Source of the DNA: Candidatus Melainabacteria bacterium
GTDB taxonomy: Bacteria; Vulcanimicrobiota; JABDET01
Direction: 5' to 3'
Assembly (NCBI GenBank): GCA_013286945.1
Contig: JABDET010000003.1
Span: 1-54,042 of the forward strand
DNA: 54,042 nucleotides
The notes under the pieces: generated by a model
What the model was told of the DNA's origin: nothing
The model's input: only the letters and a program-made list of their open reading frames with translations
Databases searched by the model: none
Program-made: the position numbers and the translations under genes
Part shown: in pieces, positions 42,943 to 52,350 of the stretch
Layout: every line of letters begins with the position of its first letter
Position numbering within the stretch: position 1 is the stretch's first letter

Positions 42943-43387
42943 TCGTTCCTCCTCATGGCATACTCAGGGATCAAGCGCTTCAAGAATTCCGCTAAGTTGA
43001 CCTTGTCTTCTTTCTCACAAATCATTTTTATCTCATCCACGGCCCGCGTCAATTCGTCAAGCGGCCGGGTATTTGAGCGCACCACGAGAATCTTCTCAAA
43101 CGATGTCGGTTCAACCTTTTCGTAATCGGCGTAAAGTTTTTCATAAAGTTTCTCCCCTGGCCTTGGCCCCACGATGCTTACCGGAATATCCTTCTCAGGT
43201 TCGTAACCGGCCAAACGAATCATTTGGTAAGCGAGATCAAGAATATTCACCGGCCGTCCCATATCCAGCAAAAAGATTTCTCCTCCGCTTCCAATGGCTG
43301 CAGCTTGAAGAACAAGTTGTACCGCTTCAGGAATGGTCATGAAATACCGGGTCATCTCAGCATGGGTAACCGTGACTGGCCCCCCCC
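42939..43387 (-). CDS. CapD/WbpM-like NDP-sugar dehydratase, C-terminal part (out of frame)
   Basis: This frame continues the protein of 43357-44769 after the G8 tract: PVTVTHAEMTRYFMTIPEAVQLVLQAA, LDMGRPVNILDLAYQMI and VGPRPGEKLYEKL are the expected C-terminal blocks of the family. The open frame runs back to 43487, but only sequence after the tract is homologous. Without ribosomal slippage or a tract change it has no start of its own. It ends against the lysS start. Confidence 0.85.
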
Positions 43388-44769
43388 ATGAGGATTTGTT
43401 TGCGAAACGTTGGAACAACGCTTCCCCGAGAATCCAGCACATTTCCAAATCGAACAGAGATAAACTGGGGAGCCGGTTGATTTCCACTAGTCACTTCTCG
43501 GTTGAGCGCTTGCAGAAACATCTCTGAAAGCCTTTTTGTTGCCCCCATGATGCTTGCAGGCTGAACTGATTTATCCGTAGAGAGAAAGACAAATTTCTTC
43601 ACTTGGTATCGGAATGCAAGCTTTGCTAAAGTGCAGGTTGCAAGAAAATTGTTTCGAATCGCTTCAAATGGCTGGGCTTCCATGAAGGGAACATGTTTGT
43701 GCGCTGCTGTGTGAAAGACAACATCGGGCTTTGTTGTTTCAAGAATCTTAGCCATTCGTTCCTCATCGCGCACATCTGCAATGATCGGAGTAACCAAACA
43801 GCTCTTTTTCGCTTGCAACTCAAGAAAAATCTCGTAAATCGAGTTTTCGCCATGCCCAATCAGCGCAAGGTGTGAGGGTTGAAAATTCACGATTTGCCGA
43901 CAGAGTTCCCCTCCAATCGAGCCCCCAGCTCCTGTCACAAGAACTGAACGTCCAGAGAGATACGATTGAAGCGATTCCAGGCTAATCGAAATGGGTTCCC
44001 GTCCCAGAAGATCCTCGATTCGAATCTCTCGCACCGGATTAAGCTTGACCTTTCCATTCATGAACTCATGGATGCTCGGTATGGTTTTGAATTCGACATT
44101 GAGACCTTGACAAAGAGACAAGACTTCTTTCATGATCGAAGGGGATGGCAAGGTGATCACCACGTCACGAATGCCTCGCTCCCGAACAACCTTGGGGAGA
44201 TCCGATCGTTTCCCGAGAATGGGAACACCATGAATTCTCAAATTCCTGTTTTCCTCTTCCTCGTCCAGGATCCCGATAGGCCAATAGGTCGAATGCTCCC
44301 GTTTTAGATCGCGAATGACAGCCTCCCCTGCATCTCCCGCCCCAATGATGAGAACTTTCCGCGCCCCAGCGCGCAACGCAAAACCAGAGCTTGCTAGGCG
44401 AAGCAACAATCGAACTCCGCCTAAAAGGAGAAGCGCGAGAAGCCAAGCAATGATGACCACCCCGCGAGGATAGAAATCACCACCACTGACAAACACTGGA
44501 ATCGCGAAAATGCCAAAACTTACCGTCACCGCATTGAAAAGGTGAATCCCATCTTCGATGCTCGCATAACGCCAAAGTTTATTGTAAAGACCAAAGACCC
44601 ACAGGATTCCTGCGCTTAGAACGCAGAGCGTGACGTAGGGAATGATGTTGGGTTGGAGATAACGTGCTGGGATGGCCCCTTCAAATCGAATCACAAGTGC
44701 AACAAGCAAGCTCCCCAAAAGCAAGATGAGATCGACGGTTAAAAGAAAAAGCCGATGATGAAATTTCAT
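43357..44769 (-). CDS. CapD/WbpM-like UDP-sugar 4,6-dehydratase, N-terminal part (frameshifted)
   Basis: A membrane-anchored nucleotide-sugar epimerase/dehydratase of the PglF/WbpM/CapD type. It has four N-terminal helices, a CoA-binding-like Rossmann domain (VLIIGAGDAGEAV near residue 140), and an SDR domain with VLVTGAGGSIGGELC. LSTDKSVQPASIMGATKR is the catalytic region, with Met in place of the usual Tyr as in this subgroup. The frame is lost at G8 (43387-43380) and ends nine codons later. With seven Gs the gene would encode about 609 residues, a normal length. It probably makes the 4-keto sugar that the adjacent aminotransferase uses. Its ATG overlaps the aminotransferase stop (ATGA). 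Confidence 0.9.
   Translation of the reverse strand: MKFHHRLFLLTVDLILLLGSLLVALVIRFEGAIPARYLQPNIIPYVTLCVLSAGILWVFGLYNKLWRYASIEDGIHLFNAVTVSFGIFAIPVFVSGGDFYPRGVVIIAWLLALLLLGGVRLLLRLASSGFALRAGARKVLIIGAGDAGEAVIRDLKREHSTYWPIGILDEEEENRNLRIHGVPILGKRSDLPKVVRERGIRDVVITLPSPSIMKEVLSLCQGLNVEFKTIPSIHEFMNGKVKLNPVREIRIEDLLGREPISISLESLQSYLSGRSVLVTGAGGSIGGELCRQIVNFQPSHLALIGHGENSIYEIFLELQAKKSCLVTPIIADVRDEERMAKILETTKPDVVFHTAAHKHVPFMEAQPFEAIRNNFLATCTLAKLAFRYQVKKFVFLSTDKSVQPASIMGATKRLSEMFLQALNREVTSGNQPAPQFISVRFGNVLDSRGSVVPTFRKQILMGGASHGYPC
43380..43387. repeat. G8/C8 tract at the dehydratase frame break
   Basis: Eight consecutive C on the plus strand (G8 in the coding strand). The two halves of the dehydratase join in frame if the tract is seven bases long. 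Confidence 0.92.
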
Positions 44770-45498
44770 TGTTGTCCCACGGTGGTCTTTTGCTGATGAA
44801 AAATACGGGTAAGGACTTGCGCAATCTGTTCAATCTGGCTTTCCTTAAGATCATAAAAGATCGGAAGGCATAATATTCTTTGGCAAATCCTCTCGGTGTT
44901 GGGTAGCGTTTGACTCCTTGATGCGTACCGCAAGAAAAATTCTTGCTGATGCAACGGGGGAGAAAAATATTTTCGATTGGGAATTCCCTCGCTTTCGAGC
45001 GTGGATGAAACATCATCACGCGAGATAACCCAATCATCCAAGAGAAGAATGGCGAAGTCCTTGTACGAAGAACGAGACTGAGGTTCAATCTCTTGGAACG
45101 CGATGGGGAGGTGACTGAGGGCTTTCTTGTACCCTTCAGCAATTTTGTTTCGACGCTTTGCATGTTCTTCAAGTAAAGCGAGAGCTTCAATGCCCAAAGC
45201 GCCTTGAAATTCCGACATTCGTCCATTGAGCCCTTGGTAATGTGTTTCGTAGTTTTCCGCATGCCCATACTCTCTCATGGATTCAAGCACCTTCGCCAAA
45301 GCCGAATCATGGGTCGCCACGATTCCTCCCTCGCCGGTGCAAAGAAGTTTCGTTGCACTCGTGCTAAAAACATGAATTTTTCCATGACTTCCTGCTGGCT
45401 TCCCCTGATAAGAAGTGCCAAACGCATGAGCAGCATCGAGAATCAAGGGGAGGCCATGCCTTTCGCAAAACGACTCGAGGTCTGAAAGAGGGGGGGGG
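44766..45498 (-). CDS. DegT/DnrJ/EryC1-type aminotransferase, C-terminal part (out of frame)
   Basis: This frame carries the PLP-binding core: LPLILDAAHAFGTSYQGKPAG, then FSTSATKLLCTGEGGIV with the Schiff-base lysine, and a C-terminal domain ending near RIFHQQKTTVGQQ. The open frame extends to 45530, but homology begins at the C9 tract. Two substitution-free halves fit together if the tract is eight bases. It overlaps the dehydratase start by four bases. Confidence 0.88.
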
Positions 45499-45909
45499 AT
45501 TACCAAAAACGTAAGGGACCAAAACCGCACGGGTCTCTTGGGAAAGCTTTCCCTCCAAGTCTTTCATGCTCACCGTGAATCGGGTCGAATCACAATCAAC
45601 AAACACCGGCGTCACCTGGTTCCAAAGGAGTGCTTGAACGGTAGCCGTAAAGGTGAACGCGGGAACGAGACAATCACCCCTGACGTTTAATGCTTTTAGC
45701 GCAATCATTAATCCGGTGGTGCAACTTGAGACGGCAAGCGCATTCTTAACCTGCAGGTGCTGCGCCACTTTCTTTTCGTAATCCCGGACAATCGGCCCCT
45801 TTGTCACTCCCCCTTGGCCCCATTGCGAATCGAGATGCTTGGTCACTTGCGCCAGAGGAGGAAGCAGTGGGCGAGCAAAGGGGAGAGGTGGATTAAAGGC
45901 TCTTGTCAC
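45364..45909 (-). CDS. DegT/DnrJ/EryC1-type sugar aminotransferase, N-terminal part (frameshifted)
   Basis: GTG 45909 (AAGGGG six bases upstream) opens the gene inside the end of the sugar-transferase gene. The N-terminal block LDSQWGQGGVTKGPIVRDYEKKVAQHL and VSSCTTGLMIALKAL are typical of PLP-dependent NDP-4-keto-sugar aminotransferases. The frame breaks at C9 after VPYVFGN and continues into about 45 unrelated codons. Repaired length would be about 380 residues, normal for the family. It likely aminates the dehydratase product. Confidence 0.88.
   Translation of the reverse strand: MTRAFNPPLPFARPLLPPLAQVTKHLDSQWGQGGVTKGPIVRDYEKKVAQHLQVKNALAVSSCTTGLMIALKALNVRGDCLVPAFTFTATVQALLWNQVTPVFVDCDSTRFTVSMKDLEGKLSQETRAVLVPYVFGNPPPSFRPRVVLRKAWPPLDSRCCSCVWHFLSGEASRKSWKNSCF
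45490..45498. repeat. C9/G9 tract at the aminotransferase frame break
   Basis: Nine G on the plus strand (C9 in the coding strand, encoding prolines). Eight would restore the reading frame between VFGN and PLSDLESF. Confidence 0.92.
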
Positions 45910-46531
45910 CGTAAACCCCTTTTCTCCCCAAAACCAATCCAAAGCTTCTAAAGAAAATCTTCGCATCCAACCAGAACGAAAAATTCTCAATGTATTGGAG
46001 ATCCAATTCGATTCTTTCAGGCCAAGTGAGGGCGTTTCTTCCACTGACCTGTGCAAGTCCGGACATTCCTGGTTTAACAAGTAACCGCCGCCTTTGCTGC
46101 GCGGTGTAGGCGTCTACTTGATACGCCAGAGTGGGCCTTGGCCCAATCAAACTCATTTCTCCTTTGAAAACGTTCCAAAGCTGAGGAAGCTCATCCAAGG
46201 ACCATCGACGCAAGAATCTTCCCAGTGGCGTGATTCGTGGATCCTGTTCACTGGTTTCGTAACCCCCTCTTTTAAGGGCGTCCTTCACCATGGTTCGAAA
46301 CTTATGAACATGAAATGTTTTTCCTAAGTACCCTACCCTTTCCTGGGAAAAGAAAGCAGGGCCCTCTCCGGCCAATTTCACGAGAAGAGCGATCAAGACG
46401 AAGACTGGGAAGAAAAAGATTAACGCCATAAGAGAAACCCCAAAATCGATAGCTCGTTTGATGCGTCGTTTCCAGGGGGGAACATGCTGCAAGATCCAAG
46501 AGAAATCACGATTGGCAAACGAACTATCCAT
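45893..46531 (-). CDS. Undecaprenyl-phosphate sugar phosphotransferase (PglC/WcaJ-type)
   Basis: A 212-residue monotopic initiating transferase that puts the first sugar phosphate on undecaprenyl phosphate. It has a basic KRRIKRAIDF entry, one re-entrant helix (about 30-52), HKFRTM, the catalytic-region RRWSLDELPQLWNVFKGEMSLIGPRP, and a C-terminal KPGMSGLAQVSGRN. Length matches the small PglC class. It is the only gene of the four-gene polysaccharide cluster that is in frame. GAGG lies four bases before ATG 46531. Confidence 0.93.
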   Translation of the reverse strand: MDSSFANRDFSWILQHVPPWKRRIKRAIDFGVSLMALIFFFPVFVLIALLVKLAGEGPAFFSQERVGYLGKTFHVHKFRTMVKDALKRGGYETSEQDPRITPLGRFLRRWSLDELPQLWNVFKGEMSLIGPRPTLAYQVDAYTAQQRRRLLVKPGMSGLAQVSGRNALTWPERIELDLQYIENFSFWLDAKIFFRSFGLVLGRKGVYGDKSL

Positions 46532-46555
46532 CCATGAAACCTCGCATTTCCCACT

Positions 46556-48647
46556 TCACTGAACATCTTTTTCCCGGAATGAACCGTTAATCCTTTGGCG
46601 AATGAGCTGGTTCTTCGGATCGAGCTCTGAGGCTTTCTGCCACATCCTTGCAGCTTCTTCCCTCTCACCCTCAATCTGATAGATGTCCCCGGCAATAACG
46701 AAACTTGCAGCCCCTCGATTTCCAAGTGCCATGGCCTTTTGAATCGCCTCAAGTGCAGCCTTGTTGTGTTTGAGATTCAGTTCAACGTAAGCAAGCCATT
46801 TCCAGGACTCTCCTGCCAAACGCTCATCCACCTTGGCTTTCTGAAAGTTCTTCTTCGCCTCTTTCAGGTCGCGGCGATTTAAGGACAAGAGTCCTGCAAT
46901 GTAATTCACCTCGGGCTGATCAGGAGCCAGTCGAGACGCAATCTCAATCTCCCCTTCAGCTTTTTTTGTGTTGTCTTTCTTGAGCGCTACCTTGGCTAAC
47001 CCGAGATGTGCCAAGGCCAGTGCGTTTTGATAATCTGGCATTCGAAAAAATTGGAGTGAAAACAACTGGTTTTCTGGATAAAGCGCGATCACCTTTCCGT
47101 AGGTATCTTCGGCTTCTTTCGTTCTTCCTTCCTCCAGCAAAATATCTCCAAGCCTTGTTTGGTGCATCGGATAATTCATCGGGTCAAGGAGAATCGCTCT
47201 TTCGATTAAGCCCTCTGCGTCTCGAATGTCTCCTCCCGTTTGAATAATCGCTTCTCCGAACTCAAACAAATACAAAGGCTTAATCGAATCCAAAGCCAGT
47301 GCCTTTTCAAAATCATGTTTCATCGTGTCAAGATGTGTTTTTTCTCCTGTTTTTCGATAAAGAGCAAAATCCAGCTGTGCCTTGTGTTCATCATAAGAAG
47401 CGTCGTATGGAAACAACCGGAGGGCCCATTCTTCTTTTCTCAAGGCATGCTCGAAGTGCCCTTTCTCTTTTTCTGCTTGAGCTTGCTCGTCGAAAATTGC
47501 ACTGGATTGGATGAAAATTCCTCCGAGAAACAACGCAGCAAAAATCGCTCGAACACCCCATTTGAATGCAGACGTGGGCGAAATGGACTTCCAGGCTGGA
47601 TCAAGCGACACAAGAAGCCCAGCCTCTCCCCAAAACAGGACACTCCATAAAGTGAAGTTTGAGTCAACATCGACCAAGAGATGCAAGACCCCAGCAAGAA
47701 AGCCAAGGAGCAACCCTAAGGGGAGCCAAATGTCCTTCTCTGAAGCGCGAACCGCCCGGAAGCCCGATTGGCCGACCAGAACTAGAATCGCCGCCAGAAT
47801 TGAAAAAGTGAGAATTCCTCCCTCTGACAAAAGTTGAAGGTAAAAATTATGAGGATAACGAGAATACCAAGTAAATCGCTCCTGGAACATCGGGAAAAGC
47901 CGTCCAAACGTATCGAAGCCACTTCCAAAAAACGGATGGTTCAAGAAGATGAGAATAGCCCCCTTCCAAAAAGAAAGACGGGCACTGATGGTCACAAGCC
48001 AACTGGAAGGATTGGTGGTTTTTTCCCATAGCTGATGTACGAAAGGGGTATTCCGATTAAGCGCAAGATAGAAGCTTCCAAAGACCGTGAAGACAAGGCC
48101 GTAAACGGCAACGGATCTGAGTGTCCCGTAGCGCTTGCGCATGACAAACAAAAACCAAAGAATCATCACAAAACAAAAGACCAAGATGGCTCCTCGAGAA
48201 TCGGTAAACGCTAAAGTAAGAACGAACAGAACCGTCACGAGCGCGTACATGAGCCTTCGCAAGCCATCGTCTGAAAAAACCGCCAAACTTGCAGCCAATG
48301 GGATAAGAAGAAGAAGATACCCTGCGAAAACATCACTTTCGTAAAAGGTGGAGGACATGAAAAACACGCTCTTGCCTGCAACCAGCCAGAAAAGATACCC
48401 CACGGCACAAGCGCCAAGTCCTCCGCTTAAAAAAATGAGGGGAAGATCGTATTTCGCCGATTCCTTCCGCCCGATTCCGGTCGCTAAAAGAAAAGTCGCC
48501 ATCCACCCGGCCGTCTTCAAGAAAAAAACGAGACTAGCACCAATGGCGACTGAATGCAGGCAGCTGAAAAACGCTGAAATGAGGAAGGCTAAGGACAGAA
48601 AGAGTGCTTTAGGATGGTGATCGAGCCAAGGAAAGCTTAGACAAACG
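46556..48647 (-). CDS. O-antigen ligase/polymerase with TPR domain, main part (out of frame with its start)
   Basis: After the T9 tract this frame encodes about eight further membrane helices. A periplasmic loop reads SRYPHNFYLQLLSEGG, the Wzy_C/WaaL motif region. Then about 300 residues of TPR repeats extend to the end (for example LERAILLDPMNYPMHQTRLGDILLEEG). A usable start inside this frame is TTG 48520, but it would discard the first helices. Repaired length is about 751 residues. Such proteins polymerise or attach polysaccharide to lipid A core or protein. Confidence 0.85.
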
Positions 48648-48810
48648 AAAAAAAAAGCGCGGTATCAAAATAAGCGTCAAGAACTCTCCCCTCAAGACCC
48701 CAAAAAGGGAGCCCAACCAAACGCGAAACCACAGACACGATTCCAAGACCATACAGCCACCACAAGGCCACGCCCAAAACGAAAAGTGTGTAGCGGCGGC
48801 TAGGCTTCAA
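48637..48810 (-). CDS. N-terminus of the O-antigen ligase (frameshifted)
   Basis: TTG 48810 (GAGG nine bases upstream) or ATG 48840 starts a frame overlapping the preceding gene by about 11-40 bases. It encodes helix 1 (TLFVLGVALWWLYGLGIVSVV) and ends at a stop four codons after the T9 tract. Adding one T lets it continue as FFFVCLSFPWLDHHPKALFL into the main part. The ORF is too short to be a separate gene. Confidence 0.75.
   Translation of the reverse strand: MKPSRRYTLFVLGVALWWLYGLGIVSVVSRLVGLPFWGLEGRVLDAYFDTALFFSFV
48648..48656. repeat. A9/T9 tract at the ligase frame break
   Basis: Nine A on the plus strand, by eye the longest A/T homopolymer in the window. Ten (or seven) would join the N-terminal helix to the rest of the ligase in frame. 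Confidence 0.9.
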
Positions 48811-49861
48811 GTGCCGAAACCTCAACCGATTGCAACGCATCTTTGATACGAGGCAAGCCCTTGTCCATCAGATAGCGAAGCGCACCAAAACTAGTGGATC
48901 CATCCGCCACCATGGCCAGGAAAATGTGGGGAGCGATCGGTTGGAGAACCACGAGCCCCTCATTAAACTCTACCACCCAGTAAATCAATTGGTGAGGAAA
49001 TGCTGAACATTCCTTGAGTACGAGCGAGAGAGTCTTTCCCAGTGTCGCGGAATCAATTTTATCGTCATCAATCGCATGAAAAACTTCCCCTCTTAAACCC
49101 AAAACAAAGAGACCCCTCAGCCCCTTGGTCTTCTTGATTTCCTGTAAAATTGGATCAAGTGCTCCGATAAGCCAAATGACCGCTTTTTCCTTTTCACTCA
49201 AGGTCGGAGATTGGGCACCGGGTTCCTTCTCTTTTTTTGAAGGAACAGCCGCTGCCTCTTTTACTTTTTGTTGAGGTGGCGCTTGCAAGGCTTGAGCCTT
49301 GACCTCAAGCTCATTGATCAAGGAAAGGCGTCTTACGGCCATGTTTTTATTGTATTCAAGAATCGTATCCATAGACGAAGTCTTCAGAAGCGCTGTAAGT
49401 TCTCGAACATCGCTGGTTAATCGTTCTTTCTCAACGGTCAGTTGTTGAAGATAAACGGTGAGATCATCTTCGTCAGGCATGCGTGAAAGCACACTTTGGA
49501 TACTGGAGGAAATCGACTCTGGAGGTGTGGCCTCTCGGGCGAGCATCTCATAAAGGACTCTGGCTTCCGCGTTTCCCCCCTCAATTCGAAACGACTCACT
49601 GAGTTCGCGAAATGCCTCATCGTACATTTTCTGCTCACCATAAATCTTAGCAAGAGCCAGACGAACTTCAATAACCTCGGGCTTAATTTCCATCAGACGG
49701 TGGAAGGCAGAAAGAGCGATGAGATTACGCCCACGACGAAAAGCCACCTCTCCAACAGCCATCAAGGCTGAAGGATCGTCAGGATTGTCCTTAAGGATCT
49801 GTTCAAGCTTTTCCAAATGTGAGTCGAGCGACAATCGATAGCCTTCAGCTGTTTCCGACAC
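48800..49861 (-). CDS. TPR-roadblock/LC7 protein
   Basis: 353 residues from GTG 49861 (GGAGG five bases upstream; GTG 49873 would overlap that site). TPR repeats occupy about 15-115, and a coiled-coil is likely near 145-200 (QQLTVEKERLTSDVRELTALL). A charged linker is followed by a C-terminal roadblock/LC7-like domain from about 225 (GLRGLFVLGLRGEVFHAIDDDKID). Such domains regulate small GTPases (MglB in polarity control) or act as adaptors. It ends inside the start of the ligase and follows the histidine kinase. Confidence 0.78.
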   Translation of the reverse strand: MSETAEGYRLSLDSHLEKLEQILKDNPDDPSALMAVGEVAFRRGRNLIALSAFHRLMEIKPEVIEVRLALAKIYGEQKMYDEAFRELSESFRIEGGNAEARVLYEMLAREATPPESISSSIQSVLSRMPDEDDLTVYLQQLTVEKERLTSDVRELTALLKTSSMDTILEYNKNMAVRRLSLINELEVKAQALQAPPQQKVKEAAAVPSKKEKEPGAQSPTLSEKEKAVIWLIGALDPILQEIKKTKGLRGLFVLGLRGEVFHAIDDDKIDSATLGKTLSLVLKECSAFPHQLIYWVVEFNEGLVVLQPIAPHIFLAMVADGSTSFGALRYLMDKGLPRIKDALQSVEVSALEA

Positions 49862-49886
49862 TAACCCCTCCACGGATCAATGCTGC

Positions 49887-51473
49887 TTACCCTGCTGCGA
49901 CCGGCAAGGAGAAAGTAAACGTACTTCCTTTGCCTTCTCCGCTCCGAACCCTCAAATGACCTCCATGTGCTTCAACAATGTATTTTACATTCGCCAGTCC
50001 TAACCCTGTTCCCGCGATCCCTTTGGAGGCTTTCGAATCAACCCGATAAAAACGATCAAACAATCGTGGCAGTTTTTCATGCGGAATTCCGATCCCTTGA
50101 TCGGAGATGTCAACTTCCACAAGGTTCTCAGACCATCGAAGGTTAATCGTAATTTTTCCACCTTCAGGAGAATACTTGATGGCATTCGAGAGAAGATTGT
50201 TCAAAACCTGAATGATGAGATCTTCATCGGCAAACACTTTGGGGACAAAGGCTGGAGGGACAAAGACGATCTCGTGATTCGAGCTTCGCAAAGTTAATGT
50301 AGGAATGATCGAGCGAATGATCTTAATGAGATCGACAGGACGTTGATTGAGCTTGAATTCCCCAGCTTCGAGTTTTGCAAGATCAAGCAAATTATTGATT
50401 AAGCGTACAAGCCTTACCGTTTCTTCATTCACAATCACCAAATAATTATGCAAAGTCTCCGGTGGAAGATCCCGAGACAATATGACTTCGACAAATCCTT
50501 GAATACTGGTTAATGGCGTTTTCAAGTCGTGCGTAACCATCGAGACGATTTCACTTTTCATTTGCGTAACACGTTTGAGCTCGGTAATGTCCTGAAGCAA
50601 AAAAATTACTCCCTGGACAGCTCCATCGACGTTTCTCATCGGGGAGACAATGACCCGAAAAAAAAGTTCTTTTGGCTTTTTCAGGCTGATTTCGGTGAAT
50701 GAGGTCTTTCCGTGGAGCCCCTTTTTCCAAAGATCTTCCAGGCCGATTCCTGAAAACAAGAGCTGGTAGGAACGACCCAGGAGTAGACTCCGGTCAATCC
50801 CAAAAATCCGTTCCGCCGCAGGATTCGTGGTCAAGATGTCTCCCGACAGATTGGTGACCACAAGAGCGTCTGCCATGCTTGAAAGAATGGCTTCAACCTT
50901 CATCTTCTCGTAAGAAAGGGTTTCATTAAGTCGCACCATTTCTTCGACTCGTTCCTTTTCTCCACGATACAAGCGGGCATTTTCCACAGCGATGGCAGCC
51001 TGATCGGCAATGGCAGAGAGAAATCGCAAATGGTCCGTTGTAAATTTAGGAGATGAGGTCGGATTCCGAAGCATCAAGACGCCAATGATTTTTTCCTTCG
51101 TCTTCAGAGGAACACAAAGAGAGCTCTTAATGACATCCTTACGATCGACGAGTGCAGTAAATCGGGAGTCTTCAACCTTTCCATCCAAGAGAAGCGGCTC
51201 TCCTTTTTGAGCCACCCATCCCGCAATTCCCTCCCCTAAGACAACCTCGGTATTTCGAATCACTTCTTCACTTAACCCTTGTGCCACCTCAATGATTAAC
51301 TTACCCTCCGAATTAATTAGCATGATTGACCCTGCTTCGGCTTTGAAAATATCGTTGGTGATGTTCATGATGAATTGGAGGACTGTCTTTAGATCTAGAG
51401 AGGAGTTGATGACGCGGCTGATTTCATACAGCTTGAAAAACTCTTCCCGATCTTGACTCTTAGGCTGAACCAA
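49887..51473 (-). CDS. Sensor histidine kinase (GAF-PAS-HisKA-HATPase)
   Basis: 528 residues without membrane helices, so cytoplasmic. A GAF domain (about 10-170) is followed by a short coiled-coil and a PAS domain (about 200-300). The phosphoacceptor helix is VSMVTHDLKTPLTSIQGF (His near 315), and the ATPase has N box LNNLLSNAIKYSPEG, DQGIGIP and GTGLGLANVKYIVEAHGG. TTG 51473 lies eight bases after the upstream receiver; the ribosome site is weak. It is the probable partner of the two receivers directly upstream. Confidence 0.92.
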   Translation of the reverse strand: MVQPKSQDREEFFKLYEISRVINSSLDLKTVLQFIMNITNDIFKAEAGSIMLINSEGKLIIEVAQGLSEEVIRNTEVVLGEGIAGWVAQKGEPLLLDGKVEDSRFTALVDRKDVIKSSLCVPLKTKEKIIGVLMLRNPTSSPKFTTDHLRFLSAIADQAAIAVENARLYRGEKERVEEMVRLNETLSYEKMKVEAILSSMADALVVTNLSGDILTTNPAAERIFGIDRSLLLGRSYQLLFSGIGLEDLWKKGLHGKTSFTEISLKKPKELFFRVIVSPMRNVDGAVQGVIFLLQDITELKRVTQMKSEIVSMVTHDLKTPLTSIQGFVEVILSRDLPPETLHNYLVIVNEETVRLVRLINNLLDLAKLEAGEFKLNQRPVDLIKIIRSIIPTLTLRSSNHEIVFVPPAFVPKVFADEDLIIQVLNNLLSNAIKYSPEGGKITINLRWSENLVEVDISDQGIGIPHEKLPRLFDRFYRVDSKASKGIAGTGLGLANVKYIVEAHGGHLRVRSGEGKGSTFTFSLPVAAG

Positions 51474-51481
51474 GGGGCTGT

Positions 51482-51961
51482 TTACTTTCTTTCTGCCATA
51501 CGGCGAATCTCGGCTAACAGCCGAAGCGGACTAAATGGCTTTGTTAAGAAAAGATCGGCTCCTGACTCAAGACCGGTTCTCCGCATTCCTTCACCCCGGG
51601 CCGTGATGAGAATTACAGGAATGCTAGCCGTTTCCGAATTGTGCTTTATGGCCTTGCACACCTCAATACCGCTTCTTTTAGGGACAATCACATCCAAGAG
51701 CACCACGTCCGGCTTTTTCTCAACGGTCAGGCTGTAGGCTTGTTCGCCATCGAAGGCTTCGAGGACTTCGTATCCTTCGGGTTCAAGATTTAATCGAAGC
51801 AAACGAACCATGTGGGGCTCATCGTCAACCACCAAAATCGTCTTCTTTTCTCGTTTGGGTTCTGGTTCTGGCCAAGTCTTGTGGCTTGGAAAATTCAAGA
51901 CCTGACTCGATTCGTTTTCTTCCTCTTTCTTCGTTGAGCCCTTTTTTCTCTCCCCGCTCAT
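51482..51961 (-). CDS. Response-regulator receiver protein with disordered N-terminus
   Basis: 159 residues. The first 40 are charged (KKGSTKKEEENESS) and the rest is a single receiver domain: acidic pair VVDDEP, phospho-acceptor Asp90 in VVLLDVIVP, Thr in LITARG, and Lys in LTKPF. There is no output domain, so it acts through protein contact. Its ATG overlaps the preceding receiver stop (ATGA). Confidence 0.9.
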   Translation of the reverse strand: MSGERKKGSTKKEEENESSQVLNFPSHKTWPEPEPKREKKTILVVDDEPHMVRLLRLNLEPEGYEVLEAFDGEQAYSLTVEKKPDVVLLDVIVPKRSGIEVCKAIKHNSETASIPVILITARGEGMRRTGLESGADLFLTKPFSPLRLLAEIRRMAERK

Positions 51962-52350
51962 GGTTTTAGTTGCTCCTTAACCACAGCCAATAACTTCAGT
52001 GGGCTAAAAGGCTTCGTGAGATAAGCGCTTGCACCCGAATCACGCCATCTTTCTTTATCGACAGGCTTGTCTTTGCTTGTGAGGATGAGCACTGGGATGG
52101 CTTCTGTTTCTTTCGTTGTCTTTAGCTTTCGACAAACCTCATATCCATCCATTCCAGGCATTTGAATGTCAAGAAGAATCAAATCGGGATGTTTTTGACC
52201 CGCGAGTTTCAAGCCTTCGTCACCATTGGCGGCCTGCAATATTTCAAAGTGATCTCCCTCGAGGCTTATTTTTACGAGCTCTAAGATGTGCGGTTCATCA
52301 TCAACCACCAAAATTCGCTTCTTCACCACAGCATTTTCTATACCTTTCAT
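51958..52350 (-). CDS. CheY-like response-regulator receiver
   Basis: 130 residues forming one receiver domain: VVDDEP (15-20), phospho-acceptor Asp61 in LILLDIQMPG, Thr/Ser in ILTSKD, and Lys in LTKPFSP. It is distinct from the receiver it overlaps. With the histidine kinase and roadblock genes it forms a compact signalling operon. Confidence 0.9.
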   Translation of the reverse strand: MKGIENAVVKKRILVVDDEPHILELVKISLEGDHFEILQAANGDEGLKLAGQKHPDLILLDIQMPGMDGYEVCRKLKTTKETEAIPVLILTSKDKPVDKERWRDSGASAYLTKPFSPLKLLAVVKEQLKP

